Assembly (NCBI RefSeq): GCF_019904175.1
Contig: NZ_CP061913.1
Location: forward strand, 11,532,001-11,596,000
Source of the DNA: Dactylosporangium vinaceum
GTDB taxonomy: Bacteria; Actinomycetota; Actinomycetes; Mycobacteriales; Micromonosporaceae
Length of the DNA stretch: 64,000 nt
Direction: 5' to 3'
Positions 33,810 to 40,549 of the stretch are shown piece after piece; the first letter of the stretch is position 1; every line of letters starts with the position of its first letter. The notes under the pieces are model-generated. The model was not told the origin of the DNA, did not search any database, and saw nothing but the letters and a program-made list of their open reading frames with translations. The translations under genes were made by a program, and so were the position numbers.

Positions 33810-34295
33810 GTGACCCAGCCACCGCGTCACTCCGTCAGCGTCGCTGCGGTGGTCACGGACAGACACAACCGCGTACTCGTCATCCAGCGACGCGACAACG
33901 GCGCCTGGCAGCTGCCGGGCGGCATTCTCGAACTCGACGAGTCTCCCCAGACCGGCGTCCGTCGTGAGGTACGCGAGGAGACCGGCGTGGACGTCGAATC
34001 CGAACGGCTGACCGGGATCTACAAGAACATGGCCCTCGGTGTGGTCGCGCTCGTCTTCCGCGCCCGCCTTATCGCCGGCACCCCGACCGAAACGGACGAG
34101 TCCGCGGCCGTTGCTTGGTGGACCGCCGACCAGGTGGTCGCGGATATGAGCGAGGTCTTCGCCGTGCGTATCCTCGACGCACTTCGCTCGGACCCCACGC
34201 CAGCGGTCCGCAATCATGACGGAACGCGACTTCTCAACGACTCCGCCATCACGGGACCCGCGGACAGCCCCGGCTCCACGAACGCGGATCTATAG
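33810..34295 (+). CDS. Nudix hydrolase of the integrative-element type
   Basis: This 161-residue protein opens SVSVAAVVTDRHNRVLVIQR, then NGAWQLPGG and the box GGILELDESPQTGVRREVRE, EETGV. It is close in style to the small Nudix proteins (Nud) encoded in actinomycete integrative and conjugative elements, which sit beside an HD phosphohydrolase and regulators as here. GTG 33810 has GGAGGA at eight bases. The substrate is unknown. Confidence 0.86.
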   Translation: MTQPPRHSVSVAAVVTDRHNRVLVIQRRDNGAWQLPGGILELDESPQTGVRREVREETGVDVESERLTGIYKNMALGVVALVFRARLIAGTPTETDESAAVAWWTADQVVADMSEVFAVRILDALRSDPTPAVRNHDGTRLLNDSAITGPADSPGSTNADL

Positions 34296-34410
34296 CCGCC
34301 AACCGTGCTCACAACCTCCGACACCGGATCACCGTCAGGGCATAACGCCCAAATCGTCACGCTCGACGTCTCGGCGAACCCACCGCGCAGGGGTGGCCCA
34401 ACCGAAATGA

Positions 34411-34566
34411 TCTTGCTTACTCGCCAAATCCGACGACAACACGGAACACGCCATCGCCCAGCACTACTTCACCGTCGCCCCGGAGGCGCCGCCGAAGCTG
34501 ACCACCCGCCGGCAGCTGGGCACGTCCGTCCTTACCGGTCACGCCAGGCAAGCGGCGACACGGTGA
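34411..34566 (+). pseudogene. Possible remnant of an RsmC-like methyltransferase N-terminus
   Basis: An open frame between stops at 34408 and 34564 encodes HAIAQHYFTVAPEAPPKL followed by TTRRQLG. This resembles the beginning of actinobacterial class I methyltransferases of the RsmC type, which start with an EHYF(S/T)..P segment. There is no start codon in place and the rest is missing; the HD gene on the opposite strand begins to overlap at 34532. The match is short and from memory, so it is only a suggestion. Confidence 0.3.
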
Positions 34567-35194
34567 CAGCCGCCACGGCCACACGACGGGCGGTCTCGGT
34601 CTTGAGGTCGTCGCGCGCTGAGTCGATCCAGCCGTCGACGCGATGGACGCCGGTGTTGCGATACTCCAGAGCTTGGAGCAGCATCTCCAGCTTGTCGGCG
34701 TCCTTGGCGCAAAGTGCCTCTAGGGTTTGCCGTGACTCGTACTCCTCGACCGCGCCGCGGACCGCCGCCTGGGTACGTTCGGGCAGGTGCGCTGTTTGGT
34801 CGGCGGTGATCCGACGTGGGTTGGGTGTGTCCATGTAAGTGGTGGCGGTGTGTGGCAGGTCGCCGGTACGGGTCTCCTGGCTGTCGTGCCACAACGCGAG
34901 GAATGCTGCGCGGGCGGGATCGCCGCCCTCTTCGGCTGCGATCATGGCGGCGAGCTGGGCGGTGCGCATGGTGTGCTCAGCTACCGACTCGGGGTCCCGT
35001 ACACCGGCGTGCCACCAACCGGAACGCCGGATACGTTTCAACAGTCCGAGCTCGTATCCGAAGGCGGCGAGCGCTTCGGCGTCGTCCGGCAACAGCGTGG
35101 CCCTATCTCCTGGTCTACCGGTCTGCGTTACGGACCGCGTATTGCAGTCCGGCGCCACCTTCGAGTGCCACAAGCGTAGGCCAGCGGCGGGCAA
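34532..35194 (-). CDS. HD-domain phosphohydrolase
   Basis: The protein has the HD metal motifs in order: AEHTMRTAQL (His), ALWHDSQETRTGD (His-Asp) and KDADKLEMLLQ (Asp), as in YfbR/HDDC2-type 5'-deoxynucleotidases. It resembles the metal-dependent phosphohydrolases (Mdp) carried by actinomycete integrative elements next to a Nudix gene. The start is uncertain: the first 40 residues are poorly protein-like and TTG starts near LLPDDAEALAAFGYE are plausible. Positions given use the longest form. Confidence 0.8.
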   Translation of the reverse strand: MPAAGLRLWHSKVAPDCNTRSVTQTGRPGDRATLLPDDAEALAAFGYELGLLKRIRRSGWWHAGVRDPESVAEHTMRTAQLAAMIAAEEGGDPARAAFLALWHDSQETRTGDLPHTATTYMDTPNPRRITADQTAHLPERTQAAVRGAVEEYESRQTLEALCAKDADKLEMLLQALEYRNTGVHRVDGWIDSARDDLKTETARRVAVAAVTVSPLAWRDR

Positions 35195-35220
35195 GCCGCG
35201 GGACTGCGTCGCTACTGCAG

Positions 35221-35685
35221 TTATCGTCGGTCACTGCTGTGACGAGACGACGGGAAGCGGTAAATTCGGGCGCCTTCCGAATTGACCGGGCGAGCAGCGG
35301 ACGCGGCCACCACGCCGTCAGTTCGGGCTGCTGGCACCAGCTCAGCTGTGACTCTGACCAGAATTGTCATCGGCGGTGAAGCGTCCGCCGCAGGCTTCTG
35401 CGTTGCGGCACCTGCCAAGTTGGCGGCCCTGCGCTCCTGGTAAACGGCGAACTCAAGGAGCCTGCCTAGCGACCCGCCGGTGTCCAGGATCCGGTCGCAG
35501 GCGGCGATGAGATCCGCGCTGGCGTTGCGGTGGGCAGTCTCCACTTTCTGCATCAGCTCACGACTGACAAATACGAGGGCAGCAAGCTGACTGGTCGACA
35601 GGCCGCGCGCCTGCCGCCAGTGCCGCAACTCCGCCCCGAGCAGGTGCCGCGGTGAAGCGTTCGCCGTCAACGCCGTAGAACTCAC
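35221..35685 (-). CDS. XRE-family transcriptional regulator, short
   Basis: This 154-residue protein has the HTH ELRHWRQARGLSTSQLAALV with FVSRELMQKVETAHRNASAD, and a helical stretch, then a Ser/Ala-rich disordered C-terminus. It lacks the long sensor part of the other XRE proteins. GTG 35685 follows GGGAGGG six bases upstream. It is 26 bases upstream of the HD gene on the same strand, so the two are probably an operon driven from the 35686-36124 region. Confidence 0.8.
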   Translation of the reverse strand: MSSTALTANASPRHLLGAELRHWRQARGLSTSQLAALVFVSRELMQKVETAHRNASADLIAACDRILDTGGSLGRLLEFAVYQERRAANLAGAATQKPAADASPPMTILVRVTAELVPAARTDGVVAASAARPVNSEGARIYRFPSSRHSSDRR

Positions 35686-35937
35686 GATCGCCCTCCCTCA
35701 AGCACCGACCGCTTTCCCACGCGACCAGACCTGGCACACTGGCCGAGCAGTGATCGAGGACTGCTAGTCGGATCGTTGCCGAACTTCGTCGACACCTCCG
35801 CGCCCCCTCCTCCTTGATCGGTGGGATGGGTACTGGACGCCGTGCACCCCGCCGCTCTGCCACCTACCACCACGGCGTGCGTGATCCCCCTGATCACCAC
35901 CCGCGGTGTGTAGCCACTTCGATGCCCTTCTTGAACG

Positions 35938-35988
35938 GAGCGCGCACCTCACAAGCGAGCGAGCTGCTCACTTGTGCGGCACGCGCTC
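35938..35988. repeat. 51-bp nested inverted repeat
   Basis: GAGCGCG (35938-35944) pairs with CGCGCTC (35982-35988), and inside them CACAAGCGAGC (35950-35960) pairs with GCTCACTTGTG (35966-35976) with one mismatch and a 5-base loop. The 5-base arms between the two stems do not pair. It could be a protein-binding site, a nick or transfer-related structure, or an RNA hairpin. Confidence 0.6.
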
Positions 35989-36043
35989 CGCCGTCGCCCG
36001 CCACCACGGCGTCTCAGCGGTCACGTAGTAGCGGGGGGTCACG

Positions 36044-36086
36044 AAGTGGCATATGCCAGTTCAAGGCAGTCTGGCATATGCCACTT
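36044..36086. promoter_or_regulatory. Double palindrome TGGCATATGCCA, candidate GntR operator
   Basis: The 12-base perfect palindrome TGGCATATGCCA occurs at 36047-36058 and 36072-36083, centres 25 bases apart, and the two copies sit in a larger inverted repeat (AAGTGGCATATGCCA and its complement, 13-base spacer). GntR proteins of the HutC subfamily bind TGG(T/C)AT-type palindromes, and a HutC-like regulator is encoded 39 bases away. The site is in the upstream region of the XRE-HD operon. Confidence 0.7.
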
Positions 36087-36124
36087 GTGATCGCAATGAC
36101 GGACGCGATCCCACTCGGACCGTC

Positions 36125-36868
36125 TTACGCGATTGGGTACGTAGCATCGAAGGCCCATCGGCCGGGCGGATACACGGCTTCGGTGAACTCGAGCGGGCGG
36201 TCGTCGGCGTCGTAGACCAAGTGGTGGACCACCAGCACAGCCGCCGGCTCGTCGAGCCGCAATCGGGTGCGCTCCTCGGCAGTGGCCAATCGCGCACTCA
36301 TCTCGTCGCGGGCGTAGCGTGCCTGCCGGCCGGTCGACTGCTCGACATAGACCAGCGTGCCGGGCCGGATTCGCTGGCGCTCCAGCAGCAGCGGTGCGAG
36401 TTGGCCGACCGCCGCCGGGTACCAGGCCGTTGAGATCTCGACCGGATGATCATCGGCATAGATGATCCGTTGGCGACGAGCAGCCTCACCGCCGGCCGCA
36501 ATCCCCAACGCGGCGGCGACGTTGGCCGGAACGGGAGCGATTTCGGCAGCGATGATCTCGGCGCGTTCGTTCGGCGGGTAGATGAAGCCGGTTTCTTGAG
36601 CCCGCGAGTAGCGCTCCCGGGCCAGCCGGTTCGGTTGGCCCTGCTGGCGCACGAACGTTCCCGAGCCCTTCCGCGACTCAACGAAGCCCTGGTTCCGCAA
36701 CGCCTCCAGCGCGCGGGCCGCCGTTGGCCGGGCAACCTCCCAGTCCACGGCGATCTGACGTTCCGATGGCACCTCGGCGCCGGGCGGGAGGTCACCACGA
36801 AGAATCTGATCACGGATGTAGTTCGCGATCTGGAGATACTTCGGCAGGACACGCTGCAACTCGGGCAT
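36125..36868 (-). CDS. GntR-family regulator (HutC subfamily, UTRA domain)
   Basis: This 247-residue protein has the N-terminal winged helix YLQIANYIRDQILRGDLPPG, then VPSERQIAVDWEVARPTAAR and the wing GFVESRKGSGTFV, followed by a UTRA ligand domain (RRQRIIYADDHPVEISTAWY, FTEAVYPPGRWAF). KorSA-type repressors of actinomycete integrative elements belong to the same group. ATG 36868 is chosen because the wHTH begins right after it. It is divergent from the DUF1152 gene with a 66-base shared region. Confidence 0.9.
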   Translation of the reverse strand: MPELQRVLPKYLQIANYIRDQILRGDLPPGAEVPSERQIAVDWEVARPTAARALEALRNQGFVESRKGSGTFVRQQGQPNRLARERYSRAQETGFIYPPNERAEIIAAEIAPVPANVAAALGIAAGGEAARRQRIIYADDHPVEISTAWYPAAVGQLAPLLLERQRIRPGTLVYVEQSTGRQARYARDEMSARLATAEERTRLRLDEPAAVLVVHHLVYDADDRPLEFTEAVYPPGRWAFDATYPIA

Positions 36869-36934
36869 ATGAACTCTCTGTAACTGGCCTATTCCATTAG
36901 CCACCAGCGACCAAGATACCCATACGCTGACACG

Positions 36935-38059
36935 ATGGGAACGCTCATGATCGCCGCAGGCGGCGGTGGCGATGCTATTGCAGCAGCCGTGCTGGGCGCC
37001 GCCACCGCGATTGACCCTGTAGGCATCGCCACGATGGCATGGGACCGCCTGCTCGTCGATCCGCTTCCCGGCCCTCGATGCGCCGCAGACTTCCGGGAAC
37101 TGACCCGACGCCCCGGATACGACGTCGTAACAGTGAGCACTCACCCCATAGCGCCAGCTGGATCGGCCCTGCCCCGCCTCTCCGGAGAACTCGACGTACC
37201 GATCGTGCTGCTCGATCCGACTCCCGGCGCCGTAGGCATGCGTGAACAGCTTTCGAGTGCCGCCCGCGACCTCGGAGCCGAGGCCGTAACTCTGGTCGAC
37301 GTGGGCGGCGACCTCATCGGTAGACCCGGCGACGCCGGTCTTCGTAGTCCCCTGGCAGACGCGTTGACAGCAGCAGCCTGCACGGACCTTCCCGCTAGAG
37401 CTTGGATAGCCGGTCCCGGTCTCGACGGTGAATTACCTGAACGAGTCGTTCTCGAACGGATCGGCGATCGCCCGCCGCGGGTGTTGCTCACCGCCGAGCA
37501 CTGGAAGGACTTCTTGTCCATCCTCTCGTGGCATCCGTCCGAGGCCACCGCTCTACTGGCGGCGGCATCCCTCGGCGTTCGCGGCGCTGTAGAGATCCGC
37601 GGCGCCGGCCTGCTGGTGCCCCTCACGGACCTCAGCGCCGCCGTGTTCGAGTTGCCACTTGGCGAGGTGGCAGAGATCAATCCACTTATCCGTCCCCTCA
37701 GTGGATCAACCAGCCTGGCGCAAGCGGAGCAACGTGCACGGGATGTGCTCGGCTCGACCGAACTGGACGAGGAGCGATCAAAGGCCGCTCGACTCCAGCG
37801 ACAGCGACCGGCCATTCCTGACGTACCGGCAGCGTTGCGCGCGTTCGAAGCCGAGGCACGCGACCGTGGTGCGGACTACGTCACGTTCCGCCGCCTCGGC
37901 GAGATGCTCGGCCAGCCCGACATGACCGCGTTACGAACGCTGCGCGCAGAGCCGGGCAGGGCGGGAGCGGCCACAAGCGTGTTGTGGGACCTTCGCCCGC
38001 GTCACGGTACCGGCCTCCAGCATCCAGACGAAGATCCACGAGCGAAGGAAGCCGGGTGA
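36935..38059 (+). CDS. DUF1152 domain protein
   Basis: The protein (374 residues) starts MGTLMIAAGGGGDAIAAAVL, the glycine-rich nucleotide-binding-like loop of DUF1152, with VTLVDVGGDLIGRPGDAGLR as the second family hallmark. The family has a Rossmann-like fold of unknown activity. It is the last protein gene before the tRNA pair and is transcribed divergently from the GntR gene, which may control it. Confidence 0.82.
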   Translation: MGTLMIAAGGGGDAIAAAVLGAATAIDPVGIATMAWDRLLVDPLPGPRCAADFRELTRRPGYDVVTVSTHPIAPAGSALPRLSGELDVPIVLLDPTPGAVGMREQLSSAARDLGAEAVTLVDVGGDLIGRPGDAGLRSPLADALTAAACTDLPARAWIAGPGLDGELPERVVLERIGDRPPRVLLTAEHWKDFLSILSWHPSEATALLAAASLGVRGAVEIRGAGLLVPLTDLSAAVFELPLGEVAEINPLIRPLSGSTSLAQAEQRARDVLGSTELDEERSKAARLQRQRPAIPDVPAALRAFEAEARDRGADYVTFRRLGEMLGQPDMTALRTLRAEPGRAGAATSVLWDLRPRHGTGLQHPDEDPRAKEAG

Positions 38060-38454
38060 TCGGCACCGCCGCTCGGAGTCGGCGCCATCGCTACGCGAGC
38101 GGCTTCCACCCGGCCTGGCGGTGGTGGGCAGACGAGCACCACCGGCCAGTAGGTGATCGGCGGACAACCCTCCGTCCCACCAGATCGACCCGTTCGGCGG
38201 ATCGTTGACGATCTTCAGGTCGTGGGAATCCGAAGCCGGTCAGATGGCGACCGGCCCCCGGCAGCGGCCGTCAGACGGGCGCCGCCACAGTCAAGATCGA
38301 AAACCAGGCAGCACGGATCAACGCCCACCAGCACACACCGGCCCAGACGCTTCCGAAACAGCCGATCACATTTGGAACACAACAGGTCCATAGTGGACGG
38401 ATGCCAAGAGGCGGTTGATCTACGTTTCCGCAGGTCAACCGCCTCTTGATGTTG
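38060..38454. other. 395-bp interval at the accessory/backbone border
   Basis: No gene was recognised. It contains a small GTCCA-TAG-TGGAC palindrome (38386-38398) and a strong hairpin at 38405-38448. If the left region is an integrative element, its right attachment site should overlap the right edge of this interval, at the tRNA-Arg 3' end. No integrase remnant was identified. Confidence 0.4.
38405..38448 (-). terminator. 14-bp stem hairpin after tRNA-Arg
   Basis: CAAGAGGCGGTTGA and its exact complement TCAACCGCCTCTTG enclose a 16-base loop, 7 bases beyond the 3' end of tRNA-Arg on the minus strand. There is no T-run, as is common in actinomycete terminators. It can serve as terminator for the tRNA transcript. 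Confidence 0.7.
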
Positions 38455-38527
38455 CGCGCCCGAAGGGACTCGAACCCCTAACCTTCTGATCCGTAGTCAG
38501 ATGCTCTATCCGTTGAGCTACGGGCGC
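38455..38527 (-). tRNA. tRNA-Arg (anticodon ACG)
   Basis: The minus strand folds as a 73-base cloverleaf: acceptor GCGCCCG/CGGGCGC, D arm with AGCTCAACGGATAGAGC, anticodon stem TCTGA/TCAGA around CTACGGA (anticodon ACG), T arm AGGGGTTCGAGTCCCT, discriminator G, CCA not encoded. Its 3' end faces the accessory region, the usual arrangement for integration at a tRNA gene. Confidence 0.96.
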
Positions 38528-38571
38528 TTGGTGCTCGCCTAGTGTACACACCCGCCACACCAGGTTTTGCG

Positions 38572-38662
38572 CGGAGGCTCCGGGATTCGAACCCGGGATG
38601 GGCTTTAAGACCCAAACCGCATTAGCAGTGCGGCGCCATAGACCGAACTAGGCGAAGCCTCC
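38572..38662 (-). tRNA. tRNA-Ser (anticodon GCT)
   Basis: This 91-base class II tRNA has acceptor GGAGGCT/AGCCTCC, anticodon loop CTGCTAA (GCT) on the stem CCGCA/TGCGG, a long variable arm (TTGGGTCTTAAAGCCCA) and T arm CCGGGTTCGAATCCCGG, discriminator G. It lies 44 bases upstream of tRNA-Arg in the same orientation. Confidence 0.96.
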
Positions 38663-38826
38663 AGCAATCCCCGTCACCGGGGACCGCCGTCCGAGGATAC
38701 AGGCAGGCTATGTACCCGGGCAAAGCGGGTACACCCATTGGCGGGTCGAGTGGTGGCCGGGCGCGACTGGCACAGAACGGGTGCTCAGGGCGGTTGGCCA
38801 TTACGCTCGTGCAGATGGGAGAGGAC

Positions 38827-40332
38827 GTGACTCCGCCGCCGCGTCGGAAAGAGCCTACGAGCCAGGAGCCGGATTCGGTACCGCCCAAAGGCCGGGCCCT
38901 CGGCGATACGGCTCTGCGGTTCGAGCCGCCGCCGCAGGATGCCCTGGAAGAGGAGGCGGCCAAGGCACCACCGCGTCCGCGCACGCCCGCTCCGATCACA
39001 CCGTTCGCCCCGGCCCAGCCCACGGCGGCCGAGACCCCACTCCCGAAGGCCACACCCCCGGCGCAGCAGCAGGCCGCCCCACCAGCCCAGAAGAAGGCCG
39101 CTCCACCGGCGCAGAAGACCACCGCCCCACCCGCCCAGAAGGCCGCCGCGCCCCCGGTGCAGAAGAAGGTCGCGCCCCCGGTGCAGAAAGCCGCACCCGC
39201 CGCCGAACCGCTCCAGAAGGCCGCACCAGCCAAAAAGCTCGCCAAAAAGGCCGCCCCGCCGCCCGAGCCGAAGCCGGAGCCGCAGCCCGAGCCAGCGCCG
39301 CCCGCGGTGGCCATCGAGCCGCCCGCGCCCGAGCCGCCCGCCGTGATCGAGCCGCCCACCGCGCCCGAGCCGGCCCCCGCAGCGATCGAGCCGCAGCCTG
39401 CGAAAAAGACCGCAGCCAGGAAGGCCCCAGCCCAGAAAGCCCCAGCCCAGAAGGCACCGGCCAAGAAGGCCGTGGCGAGCAAGACAGCAGCCAAGAAGGC
39501 CGAGCCGGCCTCGGCAACACCACCCGAGCCGGTCAAGAAGGCGGCAAAGGCGGCCAAGAAGGCCGCCCCCGCCAAGAAAACCGCAGTGACAAAGGCCACT
39601 CCCCCGGCCGCCACCACACCCGAACCCGAGCCGATCATCGAGCCACCACGCCCGGTGATCGCCGCAGAACCCCCGGTAGCAAGCCCGGAACCCGCCGCTT
39701 CCGTTTCATTTGCTGAACAAAGTGACGAAACGAACGGCATCAACCCCGCCTACCTGCCGGAAACGCTTGCCGTCGCCGCCGTCGACCACCTCAGCGCCGC
39801 CGCCAAGCGCCGCGTCGGCTGGTACCGCCTCACCTACCCCGACGTCGACGGCGAGGCGATCTCCAGGGCGATCACCCGCGAGTTCGTCCGCCGCGCCCGC
39901 CGCCAGGGGTTCGCCGCCGGCCTCGCCGGGCCCACCGGGCTGGTGGTGGAGGCGGCCGGCGTCGCCTGGCTGCAGGCCAAGCTCGTGCTGCACCTCGCCG
40001 CCGCGTTCGGCCACGACCCAGGCGACCGCCGCCGCGCGGCCGAACTGCTGGTCCTGCAGCGCGTCCACGCCACGGTGGAGACGGCCGAGGCGGCGGTGCG
40101 GGCGGCCGAGCGGGCGGGCGGGCGGCGGGCCGATCCGCGGGTCGGGGTCGAGCGGGTCACGACGCCGCTGGCCCGGATGGTCGGGGCCGGGCTGCTGCGG
40201 GCGGCCGCGACCCGGCTGGCCCGGCGGGTGGTGCCCGGCGCGGGGCTCATCGTGGGCTCCGTCACGGCGGCCCGCAGTACGGAACGTTTGGCCGCGCGAG
40301 CCGTGCGTTACTACCGAGGAATGCAATCCTGA
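38827..40332 (+). CDS. Histone-H1-like Lys/Ala/Pro-rich protein with EcsC-like C-terminus
   Basis: The protein (501 residues) has about 290 residues of low-complexity Pro/Ala/Lys/Glu sequence with repeated PAQKKAAPPAQK- and KKAAKAAKKAAPAKK-type units, like bacterial H1-type DNA-binding tails. A compact domain follows from about residue 305 (AYLPETLAVAAVDHLSAAAK, then GFAAGLAGPTGLVVEAAGVA and LQAKLVLHLAAAFGHDPGDR), which resembles EcsC-family proteins. GTG 38827 follows GGGAGAGG. The combination may tether nucleic acid or a partner at the membrane; no function is proven. Confidence 0.7.
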   Translation: MTPPPRRKEPTSQEPDSVPPKGRALGDTALRFEPPPQDALEEEAAKAPPRPRTPAPITPFAPAQPTAAETPLPKATPPAQQQAAPPAQKKAAPPAQKTTAPPAQKAAAPPVQKKVAPPVQKAAPAAEPLQKAAPAKKLAKKAAPPPEPKPEPQPEPAPPAVAIEPPAPEPPAVIEPPTAPEPAPAAIEPQPAKKTAARKAPAQKAPAQKAPAKKAVASKTAAKKAEPASATPPEPVKKAAKAAKKAAPAKKTAVTKATPPAATTPEPEPIIEPPRPVIAAEPPVASPEPAASVSFAEQSDETNGINPAYLPETLAVAAVDHLSAAAKRRVGWYRLTYPDVDGEAISRAITREFVRRARRQGFAAGLAGPTGLVVEAAGVAWLQAKLVLHLAAAFGHDPGDRRRAAELLVLQRVHATVETAEAAVRAAERAGGRRADPRVGVERVTTPLARMVGAGLLRAAATRLARRVVPGAGLIVGSVTAARSTERLAARAVRYYRGMQS

Positions 40333-40535
40333 CGGTCCGATTACGGCCCAGACCGACCCTGAACGCAGAGTGGCGCACCCGGGGTAGAACTACTTGTACG
40401 GGGAGTGAGGAGTGCCATCGTTGTGGGCTCGAATAGCGTTGTGGACAGCAACCCGAAACGAACTGGCAACGTCTTGGTCACTGTGGAAGCCGAACCGGGC
40501 CAAGACGGGGGACGCCAACGTGAACTGCGCTTATG

Positions 40536-40541
40536 TATAGT
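40536..40541 (+). promoter_or_regulatory. -10-like TATAGT, probable leaderless promoter
   Basis: TATAGT ends eight bases before GTG 40550, which has no ribosome site. Transcription would start at or next to the GTG, giving a leaderless mRNA. No clear -35 box is visible. Confidence 0.5.
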
Positions 40542-40549
40542 CCCACCCT

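Larger units (their letters stand above)
35686..36124. other. 439-bp gene-free region with two large dyad elements
   Basis: No credible gene is found. The interval holds the imperfect dyad at 35938-35988 and the double palindrome at 36044-36086, both listed separately, and should contain the promoter of the XRE-HD operon, which is read leftward. The density of symmetry is far above that of any other gap in the window. Confidence 0.6.

Noticed and set aside
38060..38454. An integrase gene or second attachment site next to tRNA-Arg
   Set aside because: No tyrosine or serine recombinase motif in this gap and no second copy of the tRNA-Arg 3' end noticed within the window.
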